From Rosistilla oblonga (GTDB taxonomy: Bacteria; Planctomycetota; Planctomycetia; Pirellulales; Pirellulaceae): 64,000 nt of DNA. The notes under the pieces are model-generated. The model was not told the origin of the DNA and did not search any database. It saw nothing but the letters and a program-made list of their open reading frames with translations. The position numbers and the translations under genes are program-made. Below, one piece after another: positions 9,014 to 17,834 of the stretch. The stretch is from the NCBI RefSeq assembly GCF_007751715.1, contig NZ_CP036292.1:868001-932000 (forward strand). The letters run 5' to 3'. Within the stretch, counting starts at the first letter, position 1; each line of letters opens with the position of its first letter.

Positions 9014-9315
9014 TTCGACTCCTTCGCAAAATACGCCGTGGCTTTTTTTAATATGTCTCGTTCCATTTCGGCCTGCAGCAGCGCCTTCTTCAGGCGACGG
9101 TTCTCGGCAATCAGCGCATCGTTGCTTGAGCCGACTGAAGCGGGGATCGCACTGGCGTCAAATTTCTTGATCCAATCGCGGATGCTCCTCGGAGCCACTG
9201 CAACTGCATCGGCGGCCTGTTTGATCGTGTAGCCCTTCTTCGTAACGAGCTCCACGGCACTGCGTTTAAACTCGTCCGAATGCACACGTCGCGGCTGTTT
9301 AGGATTCTCTGGCAT
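9010..9315 (-). CDS. IS3-family transposase OrfA (helix-turn-helix)
   Basis: A 101-residue protein with a Transposase_8-type helix-turn-helix (DEFKRSAVELVTKKGYTIKQ, then AADAVAVAPRSIRDWIKKF) and a C-terminal leucine-zipper-like coiled coil (ALIAENRRLKKALLQAEMER, DILKK) used for multimerisation. The codons for LKK-A in the C-terminal DILKKAT lie on TTA-AAA-AAA-GCC. Slipping one base back there leads into a frame that continues without a stop through CEGVE into the first Met of OrfB. A GGAG-type ribosome site (CAGGAGAAAAC) precedes the ATG. Confidence 0.95.
   Translation of the reverse strand: MPENPKQPRRVHSDEFKRSAVELVTKKGYTIKQAADAVAVAPRSIRDWIKKFDASAIPASVGSSNDALIAENRRLKKALLQAEMERDILKKATAYFAKESK
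9043..9049 (-). promoter_or_regulatory. Probable programmed -1 frameshift site (A7) joining orfA and orfB
   Basis: The reverse strand reads TTA AAA AAA GCC in the orfA frame. A -1 slip gives AGC CAC GGC GTA TTT and then runs in frame with orfB. This is the usual IS3 arrangement for making the OrfAB transposase. I inferred it from frame geometry and did not identify a stimulatory pseudoknot or stem-loop. Confidence 0.75.
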
Positions 9316-9344
9316 TGTTTTCTCCTGGGAAGATTCTGAGTAAT

Positions 9345-9378
9345 CCTTGGAGTGTCCGCCAGTCGTGGTCTATCGCAG
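9345..9378 (-). repeat. IS3 element right terminal inverted repeat
   Basis: Partner of 8091-8124 with one difference (G versus A at position 20 of the end sequence). It defines the orfA-proximal boundary. Confidence 0.88.
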
Positions 9379-9521
9379 ACCATACCAGCACGAAGCGCAA
9401 GCGAGCGAAAATCCATACTAGCACGAAGCGCAAGCGAGTGAAAATTCATACTAGCACGAAGCGCAAGCGAGCGAAAATCGGTCCAGTCGCCATACTAGGA
9501 CGAAGCGCAAGCGAGTGAAAA
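9379..9521 (+). repeat. Short direct-repeat array, four units of about 33 bp
   Basis: Four units contain CACGAAGCGCAAGCGAGYGA (the fourth has GACGAAG) preceded by CATACYAG. Three are followed by AAAATNC; the third is followed by a slightly longer linker. Translated, the units give the TSTKRKR motif that produces many spurious small proteins in planctomycete genomes. The array begins exactly at the outer end of the IS inverted repeat. It has no variable spacers and is not a CRISPR. Confidence 0.85.
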
Positions 9522-9649
9522 AAACGCCCCGATCGAGTCAACTCGTGCTTACAAACGCAACCAACAACCGTCCCGTCGCCTCATTTGACGCACGACCTTT
9601 TGCGGAGTGGAACGCGGCGGTGCGATGATCGCCCGTGTGTGACAACCGT
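9522..9649. other. Spacer between two opposed repeat arrays
   Basis: About 130 bases with no recognisable gene or signal, lying between a forward and a reverse array of the same repeat. Confidence 0.5.
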
Positions 9650-9838
9650 TCACTCGCTTGCGCTTCGTGCTGGTATGGGGGAGGGGATCACTCGCTTGCG
9701 CGTCGTGCTGGTATGGGAGGGGGGATCACTTGCTTGCGCTTCGTGCTGGTATGGGGGAGGGAATCACTTGCTTGCGCTTCGTGCTGGTATGGGAGAGGGA
9801 TTCACTCGCTTGCGCTTCGTGCTGGTATGGGAGGGGGG
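9650..9838 (-). repeat. Short direct-repeat array, five units of about 38 bp, opposite orientation
   Basis: Five units of the form ACTCGCTTGCGCTTCGTGCT then GGTATGGGRGRGGG. They are the reverse complement of the 9379-9521 unit with a G-rich tail in place of the A-rich one. Units start near 9652, 9690, 9728, 9766 and 9804. The array runs up to the 3' end of the zinc-ribbon gene on the minus strand, stopping about 10 bases from its stop codon. With the array at 9379 it forms a large inverted structure. Confidence 0.85.
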
Positions 9839-9846
9839 GCTTTGGC

Positions 9847-10380
9847 TTAGCGGTTTTGCGAGAGCTGAGTGCCGCAGCGGTCGCAGAATTTGGCGTCGCT
9901 GTCGTTGACGGCGCCACATGATCCGCAGGTCGACAACACCGCGGTCCCACACGAATCGCAGAACTTGGCGTCTTGATCGTTTGCCGTTCCGCAGCTGGGA
10001 CAGGCCACGGACGACTGGCGGGCGGACTGGTTCAGTCCCGCGCCGATCGCCGAGGCGACAGCTTGCACGCCACCGCGCGTCTCTTCGGCCATATAGTTGA
10101 AGGTGTCTTTGCCGACCGGCGCGATCTCCCCCGCCTGGTATCGCGTGATCGCCCCCATGAACCCATATCCGCTCATCGCGCTGCCGACGAACATCAGTGG
10201 CATCCCGACAAAGCAGCACCAGAAGAATCGTGGCGGGCCAAAGCTGCCAAACGACATAAAGAAGCTGGCCATGCCGACGATCGTGAACAACGCGCCGACG
10301 CCAAAGATTAAAGGGCCGATCTTGCGTAACAGCTGCCGCGTTTTCAGATGACCAGGATTGATTCGCTCTTCGTCCGACAT
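9847..10380 (-). CDS. Zinc-ribbon membrane protein of unknown function
   Basis: A 177-residue protein. Two hydrophobic segments lie at about residues 22-45 and 50-78. The C-terminal part carries two double zinc ribbons: CPSCG...AKFCDSCG (about residues 129-148) and CGSCG...AKFCDRCG (about 153-172), four Cys pairs in all. The start at 10378-10380 is favoured over a longer frame because CTGGAGAAAACG places a GGAG site 8 bases before the ATG and because MSDEERINPG begins the compositionally normal part. It resembles zinc-ribbon plus two-helix proteins in other planctomycetes. I cannot assign a function; the ribbons suggest protein or nucleic-acid contact at the membrane. Confidence 0.75.
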   Translation of the reverse strand: MSDEERINPGHLKTRQLLRKIGPLIFGVGALFTIVGMASFFMSFGSFGPPRFFWCCFVGMPLMFVGSAMSGYGFMGAITRYQAGEIAPVGKDTFNYMAEETRGGVQAVASAIGAGLNQSARQSSVACPSCGTANDQDAKFCDSCGTAVLSTCGSCGAVNDSDAKFCDRCGTQLSQNR

Positions 10381-10939
10381 CGTTTTCTCCAGTGGGTGTA
10401 CTTTGGATTCGCCGACTGTAACCCAATCTTGGCGACGCGACCAATAATTCGGTGAAGGGCGACCAGTGTAGATCACTGTTTCAATTTGAGCTTTCAGCCG
10501 CCATGGGCTGCCGCGACGTTGTCCAACGGAGCCGGACGTTAGCACGTGGCGGCGAATCCGCCTAAGAGCAAGCAGGCACCGTGTCTCGCCAAGAGGTCGC
10601 AGATTGCATTTCGACGACTCCACTAAACACTCTACTGTAAAAAAAACTTTACAGCAGGTTGGGCAAGTGTACGTATGTGTAGTACTTCTTTGTTTCTTGT
10701 GAGGAGGAAGGACGCTCTCGCCTAATTTTTCCTTGGTTTTAGAGCGTGTGACAAATCCTCGATGCGCCCGTTTCTTTGTGGGTGTGCAAGTTGCCTAACG
10801 GACTGGTCTGTGTGGATTCCCTTGCCCTACGCTCGTCACGTTAGTAGTATGTCTATCCTCTTCGCGGGTGGTCTATTTATTGAGGAATCATTCTTTCCCG
10901 CGATTCTACGTTTCTCTCCTTTCATTGGAATTTACAACT
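10381..10939. other. Intergenic region with a small dyad
   Basis: About 560 bases between divergent genes, with no recognisable gene. A 7-bp inverted repeat, CTGTAAA at 10635-10641 and TTTACAG at 10648-10654, flanks an A-rich centre and could be an operator or just chance. The AT-rich part from 10730 to 10930 probably holds the promoter of the DUF1559 gene. Confidence 0.45.
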
Positions 10940-11962
<1,023 letters not shown>

Positions 11963-11992
11963 TCCCTGCGTTTGCTCGCTTTAATTACTGAG

Positions 11993-12034
11993 GTGCCCGT
12001 CTTGTGGCGTTGTCGCAGGGCGGGCACTTTTTTT
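11993..12034 (+). terminator. Rho-independent terminator after the DUF1559 gene
   Basis: GTGCCCG (11993-11999) pairs with CGGGCAC (12021-12027) and is followed directly by seven Ts. The loop is 21 bases and may fold further. Read-through to the lipoprotein gene 33 bases downstream is possible, giving partial uncoupling of the pair. Confidence 0.75.
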
Positions 12035-12066
12035 CTATAGTTACTCGAATTGATGGATGTATTGAG

Positions 12067-12495
12067 ATGATGAAGAACTGTAAAAACTTCGTGGCGAGCG
12101 GCCTGTTGGCAGCATTGGGGATTGTGACGATGGGCTGTGGTAACTCGGGATTGCCACCGTTGGGGACCGTGCATGGTACCGTTACTGTCGCAGGTCAACC
12201 GATCGAAGGAGCCGCTATCGAGTTCACTCCTGCAAACGGACGCCCTTCGGTGGGTGAGACCGATGCCGCTGGTAACTACAACCTGATGTTTACCTACGAT
12301 GCGGATGGGGCATTGGTTGGCAAACACACGGTTCGCATTACTACTGCGCGAGCAGGAGTCATGTCCGAAGGGGATGGGCCTTCGGTCGAAGCCCGCGAAG
12401 AGATGTTGCCAGCCAAATACAACGAGGCGAGCGAGTTGACGGTCGACGTGGTCGCCGGAGACAACACCTTCGATTTTGATCTCGAAGGTAAGTAG
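12067..12495 (+). CDS. Small lipoprotein with transthyretin/carboxypeptidase-regulatory-like fold
   Basis: A 142-residue lipoprotein. The signal sequence MMKNCKNFVASGLLAALGIV runs into TMGC, whose Cys is the likely lipidated residue (about residue 25). The mature part starts with GTVHGTVTVAGQPIEGAAIE, a beta-sandwich repeat of the carboxypeptidase-regulatory/transthyretin-like type, followed by G.TDAAGNYNL and a GKHTVRITT strand. Such proteins very often follow DUF1559 genes in planctomycetes, and the pair here has the same order and strand. The ATG at 12067 was chosen because it starts the signal peptide; a longer frame would run through the terminator. Function unknown. Confidence 0.85.
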   Translation: MMKNCKNFVASGLLAALGIVTMGCGNSGLPPLGTVHGTVTVAGQPIEGAAIEFTPANGRPSVGETDAAGNYNLMFTYDADGALVGKHTVRITTARAGVMSEGDGPSVEAREEMLPAKYNEASELTVDVVAGDNTFDFDLEGK

Positions 12496-12523
12496 CGTCG
12501 CGTCCTGTTTCGTGCGATCGGAT

Positions 12524-14122
12524 CTATGGCTTGACCGCGGTCAGCCAGATCTGGTCGAGCGTTTGCTCGGTTCCGGCGACCGTGAAGGTCGCCGCTAGTT
12601 CCCGTGGCTTATCGCCAGCGATTCGGCCGACGATTCGGATCGGGCCAGAGAACGCAAGACTCTCTTCTCCGCTGACGCTGATTTCCAGCTTCACTTCTTT
12701 TGCCGTCGCTCCTTTGGCAGCGGACGTTGCCGTCGTGGCGGTCAGCGTTTCGGGCAGCCCTTCGATCGAGATCGCGATCTCGTCGCTACAGCCCCGCTCG
12801 CGAGCGACGGTGATCGGGAGGGTCAGTTTCTCTTTCCCTTTGACCACAAACGAATCGGCGGCAACGGTCAGCGCGAAGCTGGGTGGTGAATCGTCGATCG
12901 TCATTCGGTAGGCGAAGCGCGGCCCGCCATTGCCATAGAGATCGCGGACGGCCAGTTCGTAGCGTCCGTTGGCGGGAATCGTGTGCCGCAGTTCCGAATC
13001 GCGGCGGCCGCTGGAATCGTCGACCTCCGCCAGCTGTTTGCCTTTTTCATCGAAGAGCGTAACGACCGGATCCAGCAGATAGCCCAGCGAATCGGATTCG
13101 ACGCGGCATCGCAACGTCTGCCCCTTCTTCGCGTCAAAGGTGAACTTGTCGACTTCACCCGCCGCGGAGATTTGATCCGATATGACCACGGGCCAGGCGA
13201 TCGGTGCGCCTTCGGTGTGAGTTGCCGGATCGAAGACGGGGATGCTCGATCGGACGACTTCGACAAACGAGGCGAGTTCGGGATGCGCCACAAATTGCCG
13301 CTCGCCGGGGATCGCCGATGGCGTCACGCTAGCGGCGGTGTCGGGGATGTTCCAGCCATGCAGTTGGATCGCGCTGTCGGTTTCCGTGTCGATCGCCATC
13401 GGGCTGCAGTGGTCGACGAAACCGGCGGTCGTTAGGGTCAGTCGATAGATATAGGATTTGCTGCCCGAGAAATTGATCGTGCTGTTGGGAGTCGCGGGAA
13501 AGGCGAACAGGCCGACGCTGTAGGTTCCGTCGGCGGGAGCTTCGAACACGATCTGCGGATCGTTGCCGACGTTGTCATCGTTTTGTGCGACGACAAATCC
13601 TCGGGGATCGGCGACTTGCAGCACCGCATCCATCGGCGAACCCAGACGGTTGTGGGCCTGCAGCGATGCGACAAGCGTTTGCCCTTTTTTCATCGGGATC
13701 GCAAATCGATCGACCTCGCCCGTCTTGTGCAGCACGCCATCGACGACAGCATTGCCATCGATTGGTTGCGCTTGTTCGGGCGTGTTGTTCGGTTCGACTT
13801 CATCGACCGCCGGCAGCGAATCGACAAGGAACGGTCGCACGACCGAAGCTCCTTCGGCATCGAACAGCCGGATGAAATAGACGCCGGCTGCATCGGCGCC
13901 CGCAGCGATCTCCAGCTTCCCTTTGTCCTTCGCGGGCGTCACCGTCAGGCCTTCGCGATCGACCCAGACTTTCGGGGGCCAATTCGAAAACGTGCCGGCG
14001 GCGGTGACGGTTCGCGTCGCCTCGCGACCGGCGCCCGCCGGGAACAGACTGTCCATTTTCGGCGGGGCCGCGAGAGCGGAAAGGGATTGGCTGGCAGCCA
14101 GGATCAGGGCAAGAGTTCGCAT
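12524..14122 (-). CDS. Secreted PPC-domain protein, third gene of the DUF1549-DUF1501 operon
   Basis: A 532-residue exported protein (signal MRTLALILAASQSLSALA). It contains two bacterial pre-peptidase C-terminal (PPC) type beta-sandwich domains. The first lies at about residues 100-225 (EVEPNNTPEQAQPIDGNAVV and GEVDRFAIPMKKGQTLVASL), the second at about 300-410 (GEVDKFTFDAKKGQTLRCRV and GRYELAVRDLYGNGG). A further Ig-like domain covers the C-terminus. It is last in an operon-like set on the minus strand: DUF1549/DUF1553 gene, 4 bases, DUF1501 gene, 28 bases, this gene. PPC modules usually bind carbohydrate or protein targets outside the cell. No catalytic domain is visible, so it is probably an accessory or binding protein. 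Confidence 0.85.
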   Translation of the reverse strand: MRTLALILAASQSLSALAAPPKMDSLFPAGAGREATRTVTAAGTFSNWPPKVWVDREGLTVTPAKDKGKLEIAAGADAAGVYFIRLFDAEGASVVRPFLVDSLPAVDEVEPNNTPEQAQPIDGNAVVDGVLHKTGEVDRFAIPMKKGQTLVASLQAHNRLGSPMDAVLQVADPRGFVVAQNDDNVGNDPQIVFEAPADGTYSVGLFAFPATPNSTINFSGSKSYIYRLTLTTAGFVDHCSPMAIDTETDSAIQLHGWNIPDTAASVTPSAIPGERQFVAHPELASFVEVVRSSIPVFDPATHTEGAPIAWPVVISDQISAAGEVDKFTFDAKKGQTLRCRVESDSLGYLLDPVVTLFDEKGKQLAEVDDSSGRRDSELRHTIPANGRYELAVRDLYGNGGPRFAYRMTIDDSPPSFALTVAADSFVVKGKEKLTLPITVARERGCSDEIAISIEGLPETLTATTATSAAKGATAKEVKLEISVSGEESLAFSGPIRIVGRIAGDKPRELAATFTVAGTEQTLDQIWLTAVKP

Positions 14123-14150
14123 GCTGAAGGGACTTTCGACGTCGGTCGGG

Positions 14151-15470
14151 CTACATCAATTCGGAGATCGGTTCGGGATTGGTGACATACGTTACCGGCC
14201 GACCCTCGGGAGTGTGGACGATCTTGTTGGGATCGATTCCCAATTTGCGGTAGACCGTCGAAACGAAGTTCTCGGGGGCGAGGACGCGGTCGACGGCGGA
14301 ATGCCCCTGCCGATCGGTCGCTCCGATCACTTGGCCACCCGGCGTGCCGCCACCGGCAAACATCACGCTCATCGCGTTGGCCCAGTGATCGCGTCCGCCA
14401 TCTTTGTTGATCTTCGGTGTGCGGCCAAACTCGCCCAACACGATCACCAACGTTCGCTCCAACATACCGCGCGCTTCCAGATCCTGGATCAACGCGGCGA
14501 TCGTCTGTTCATGTGGTGGCAGCTTCTTGTCGAACGCACTGAACAGTTGACGGTGATGATCCCAGCCACCTTCGTACAGCGTGATGAACGGGACGCCCGC
14601 TTCGACCAAGCGACGCGCCAACAGCGCCCGTTGGCCAAACGAATTGCGGCCGTATTTCGCGCGTGTCTCTTCGGGTTCGCTGTGGATATCGAACGCTTTT
14701 TGAGCCTGCGGCGAAGTCATCAACTGCTGACCTTGATCGTAGAACTCATCGACTGCGACCAACGGATCGGCAGCTGCTTCGTCGCGGAACCGCTTGAGTG
14801 CATCGATCTGTTGACGGATCGATTGGCGATTGGAGAACTTGGCTTCGGAGAGGCCCTTGGGCAAGGCGACGTCGCGGACTTGGAAGTTGTCCGAATTCGG
14901 ATTGTCAGGAACTACAAACGGAGCGTACTTCGCACCCAGGAAATTCGGGCCACCACTGCGCGACATGCTGGGCATCGAGAAATAGGCGGGCATGCCGGCA
15001 GGAGCTCCCACCTCGGCGGAGACCACCGATCCCATGCTGGGATGGAAGCTGACAAACGCGCCACAGCCGACGGGGATTCGCGGCGGCGAGCCGGTCATCA
15101 TGTAGTGATTCCCCGCGCCGTGATTTCCTTGGTCGTGTCGGATCGATCGCACGATCGACAAACGGTCGGCAATCTTGGCGGTCGCTTTCATGTGCTGCGA
15201 GAATCGAACCCCGGGGATCGCCGTTGGGATCGTACCGAATTCGCCGCGAATCTCGACCGGCGCGTCGGGCTTGGGGTCGAAGGTTTCGTAGTGCGATGGG
15301 CCACCGTCTTGCCAGACCAGGATGCAGGCATCGGCTTGATGCTGCTTGATCAACCGCGATGCGTCCGCGGCGCGCAGCGCACCTGAGAGGCCAAGCGAAA
15401 AGAATCCGCCCAGGCCAACCTGCAGACAATTGCGTCGCGTCACACCGGAACAATTTTGATAGCGCGTCAT
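14151..15470 (-). CDS. DUF1501 domain protein (exported, sulfatase-like fold)
   Basis: A 439-residue DUF1501 protein, a family distantly related to the alkaline-phosphatase/sulfatase fold. The N-terminus, GVTRRNCLQVGLGGFFSLGL, has a twin-arginine-like signal followed by a hydrophobic stretch, so export is expected. Family markers are ILVWQDGGPSHYETFDPKPD (about residues 51-70), HDQGNHGAGNHYMMTG, PFITLYEGGWDHH, LVIVLGEFGRTPKINKDGGR and DHWANAMSVMFAGGG. The start lies only 4 bases after the stop of the DUF1549/DUF1553 gene, so translation is likely coupled. DUF1501 and DUF1549/DUF1553 genes are nearly always neighbours in planctomycetes. Their joint biochemical role is not established. Confidence 0.93.
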   Translation of the reverse strand: MTRYQNCSGVTRRNCLQVGLGGFFSLGLSGALRAADASRLIKQHQADACILVWQDGGPSHYETFDPKPDAPVEIRGEFGTIPTAIPGVRFSQHMKATAKIADRLSIVRSIRHDQGNHGAGNHYMMTGSPPRIPVGCGAFVSFHPSMGSVVSAEVGAPAGMPAYFSMPSMSRSGGPNFLGAKYAPFVVPDNPNSDNFQVRDVALPKGLSEAKFSNRQSIRQQIDALKRFRDEAAADPLVAVDEFYDQGQQLMTSPQAQKAFDIHSEPEETRAKYGRNSFGQRALLARRLVEAGVPFITLYEGGWDHHRQLFSAFDKKLPPHEQTIAALIQDLEARGMLERTLVIVLGEFGRTPKINKDGGRDHWANAMSVMFAGGGTPGGQVIGATDRQGHSAVDRVLAPENFVSTVYRKLGIDPNKIVHTPEGRPVTYVTNPEPISELM

Positions 15471-15474
15471 TGGT

Positions 15475-17667
15475 CTAATCCTTGAACATGAACTCGGGGG
15501 TATTGAGCAAGGCCCACATCAAATCTTGAATCGCATCGCGGCGAGTTGCCGGATCGGTTTCACCACCTGCAAACAGCGAGACGCCGAACTCGGTTTCGGC
15601 TTCGTCGGGCAAACGGCTGTAGGTCGACAGATACAGTTGGCGGACGACCTGTTCTGGCGTCAGATCGCTCTTCGCCAGTTCGGCCGCACGGCCCGAATCG
15701 GAAGTGATCTTGGCCTGCATCGTTTTGGAATTCATCAGATGCAAGGTCTGCGTCACCGTCGTCTGTTCCTGTCTTTCGCTGGGTGGATCTTGGTTTGGAT
15801 CGGGGCGGCCAAAGGCGTCTAAGAACTGCGAGCTGATCCGGTGGGTCCAGATCTCTTTAGCGCTGCTGCCGGCTGGCATGCCGGTGAAGCTGTCTTCGAC
15901 ACCTGTCACTTCGGCGACCGAATCCATCAACACTTCGGCTCGCAATCGTTGGCGATAACGACGCGAGAAATTGCGGGTGTCACCGACGTTTCGCTCGTTC
16001 GGCACGCTGTCCAACGAATAGACAGCCGACGAAGCGATCACTCGGATCAGCTCTTGGATGTCGAAGCCCGATTCGCGGAAATGATCGGCCAAGGCGTCCA
16101 ACAGAGGGCCGTTGGATGGCGGGTTGGTCGCTCGCAAATCGTCGACAGGTTCGACGATTCCACGCCCCATCAGGTCGGCCCAAACACGATTCGCCATCGT
16201 TTGAGCGAAGTAGTCGTTTTCGGGGCTGGTGATCCAAGCTGCCATCGCGACGCGAGTGTCTTTGTCGTCGGCACCAACGTCAGCTGTCCCGAACAATGGA
16301 GCTGGTTCCAGCGATTCGCCGGTCGTCGGATGTTTGACGGTTCCCTTCTTGGCGGCGTAGACGATCTCTTCGCTTCCAGAAATCGGCGGCGAGACTCCCC
16401 TGCCCTTGCGGCCCAAGCCGGCGAAGTAGGAGGCGAAGCTGTAGAAGTCGTGTTGGCTCCACTTCTCAAACGGATGGTGGTGGCACTTTGCGCATTCCAG
16501 TCGGATGCCCAGGAACAACTGAGTCGTGATCGTTGTCAATTCGTCGGGCGATCGACGGTCGCGGAACAGCGTCACCGCACCGTTGTGGAACGTGCTTCCT
16601 TGGGCGGTCAGCAGTTCCCGAACGAACTGATCCCACGGCATGTTGTTGCGGAAACGCTCGCGGATCCAGAGGTCATAATTCAGCACCGCCTTGATTCCAA
16701 CGCGGTACGGATTGGGCCGCAGCAGATCGGCCCACTTGTTCGCCCAGTGCTCTGCATATTCGGGCCGCTGCAGCAGATCGTCGATCAGATTCAAACGCTT
16801 GGTCGACGAGGGATCGTCCAAAAACGCTGTCGCTTCGTCGGCGGTCGGTAAGCGGCCGATGATGTCGGTGTAAACGCGACGCATGAACTTGGCATCGTCG
16901 ACCGGTGCCGAGGGAGTGATCCCCAGCGACTGCAGTTTGTTCCAGACGTGATCGTCGATGAAGTTATTGCGCGGCAGGTCGGCATAAAGTTCGTCGGGGA
17001 CGTCGCCAGCCAACGGGATCGCGACGTTGCAGGTTGCGATCACGTTCATGTATCGGACCATGATCGCCGCTTCGCCCGGCAGCGAACCGGCTCGCACGAC
17101 GCCGTCGTCGCCAACCGCTACGGTCGCGCTTTCGTTCGATTGATACATCGCCATCGCAGTGACATCTTGCTGGATGCCATTGCTGTAGTGGGCGGTGACA
17201 ACCAACGGCAGCGATTCGCCTGGCTTCAGGAACTTCTGCGTCGGCGAGACCGTCACCTGGTCCAGGGTCGGTTCTTCAGGCAGATTCCGCGGCATGCCCG
17301 ATTCGATCCAACGCAGCAGCGTTCGGTATTCGTCGCTATTCTCGTCCATCTTCCTACCGCCGCCATGCGGCAGTTCGCCGGTGGCTTTGAGCAACAGTAG
17401 GCTCTCGCGCGGCGAGGTCGGAAAGACGCGGCGGCCGCGGGCATCCCGAGCGATCGCGTTGTAATCGAAATTGGAATCGAAGCCGAGCAACGACAACTGG
17501 AAACCGTTTTGGCCGTTCTGTTTGCCGTGGCAAGGACCGGTGCTGCAACCGCGAGCAGCGAGAATCGGCTGGACCTCTAGCTCAAAGCTGACAGGTTGTG
17601 CAGCAACATTCTGCACCGTCAGCCACAAGGCAAGGAGCATCCAAAGCGGAAGTGCGTAGGTAGGCAT
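15475..17667 (-). CDS. DUF1549/DUF1553 planctomycete cytochrome-like protein with Big_2-like domain
   Basis: A 730-residue exported protein (signal about residues 1-23). The N-terminal segment has C41-STGP-C46-H47, a C-x4-CH motif in place of the heme-type CxxCH. It is followed by HGGGRKMDENSDEYRTLLRW as in planctomycete cytochrome-like domains. Residues about 135-215 form a bacterial Ig-like (Big_2) domain (VTVSPTQKFLKPGESLPLVV, DVTAMAMYQSNESATVAV). DUF1549 spans about 235-440 and includes ECAKCHHHPFEKWSQHDFYS. DUF1553 spans about 480-700 (FAQTMANRVWADLMGRGIVE, RRYRQRLRAEVLMDSVAEVT). It is first of the three-gene set with DUF1501 and PPC proteins. The function of these sets is unresolved; the cysteine motifs suggest heme or metal binding. 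Confidence 0.93.
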   Translation of the reverse strand: MPTYALPLWMLLALWLTVQNVAAQPVSFELEVQPILAARGCSTGPCHGKQNGQNGFQLSLLGFDSNFDYNAIARDARGRRVFPTSPRESLLLLKATGELPHGGGRKMDENSDEYRTLLRWIESGMPRNLPEEPTLDQVTVSPTQKFLKPGESLPLVVTAHYSNGIQQDVTAMAMYQSNESATVAVGDDGVVRAGSLPGEAAIMVRYMNVIATCNVAIPLAGDVPDELYADLPRNNFIDDHVWNKLQSLGITPSAPVDDAKFMRRVYTDIIGRLPTADEATAFLDDPSSTKRLNLIDDLLQRPEYAEHWANKWADLLRPNPYRVGIKAVLNYDLWIRERFRNNMPWDQFVRELLTAQGSTFHNGAVTLFRDRRSPDELTTITTQLFLGIRLECAKCHHHPFEKWSQHDFYSFASYFAGLGRKGRGVSPPISGSEEIVYAAKKGTVKHPTTGESLEPAPLFGTADVGADDKDTRVAMAAWITSPENDYFAQTMANRVWADLMGRGIVEPVDDLRATNPPSNGPLLDALADHFRESGFDIQELIRVIASSAVYSLDSVPNERNVGDTRNFSRRYRQRLRAEVLMDSVAEVTGVEDSFTGMPAGSSAKEIWTHRISSQFLDAFGRPDPNQDPPSERQEQTTVTQTLHLMNSKTMQAKITSDSGRAAELAKSDLTPEQVVRQLYLSTYSRLPDEAETEFGVSLFAGGETDPATRRDAIQDLMWALLNTPEFMFKD

Positions 17668-17834
17668 GGGCGGGATGGGGGTAGGAGGGAACGTCTAATT
17701 ATAGTCGCTCCCGACGGCGACAAGCAAGCAGAATCGGTCACTTCGACTCGCTTGTCGCTTCAGGTGGGGTGGCGCATGTGCACCGGTCGCCCTCTGGCCG
17801 GGCGGCCGATGCTTGCGGGATCGCTGCCTGGCGA
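17668..17834. other. Intergenic region, likely promoter of the DUF1549-DUF1501-PPC operon
   Basis: About 170 bases between the M13 peptidase stop and the start of the operon. No gene is seen and no clear promoter hexamers could be assigned. Confidence 0.4.

Larger units (their letters stand above)
8091..9378 (-). mobile_element. IS3-family insertion sequence, apparently intact
   Basis: A 1288-bp element bounded by 34-bp inverted repeats at 8091-8124 and 9345-9378 that differ at one position. It carries the two overlapping frames typical of IS3 elements: orfA (9010-9315) and orfB (8129-9013). An A7 run (reverse strand of 9043-9049) near the end of orfA would allow a -1 shift joining the two. 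No direct target-site duplication is visible at the outer ends (left flank ...CCACTGA, right flank ACCATAC...). The inverted repeats are longer than usual for the family. It sits 12 bases past the DUF4175-like gene and abuts a short-repeat array on its right. Confidence 0.93.

Noticed and set aside
9379-9838. Possible CRISPR arrays
   Set aside because: The units are repeated together with their short linkers. There are no unique spacers of constant length and no cas genes nearby.
13923-15386. A 487-codon open frame antisense to the PPC and DUF1501 genes
   Set aside because: It is the shadow of two well-supported minus-strand genes, with basic composition and no motif.
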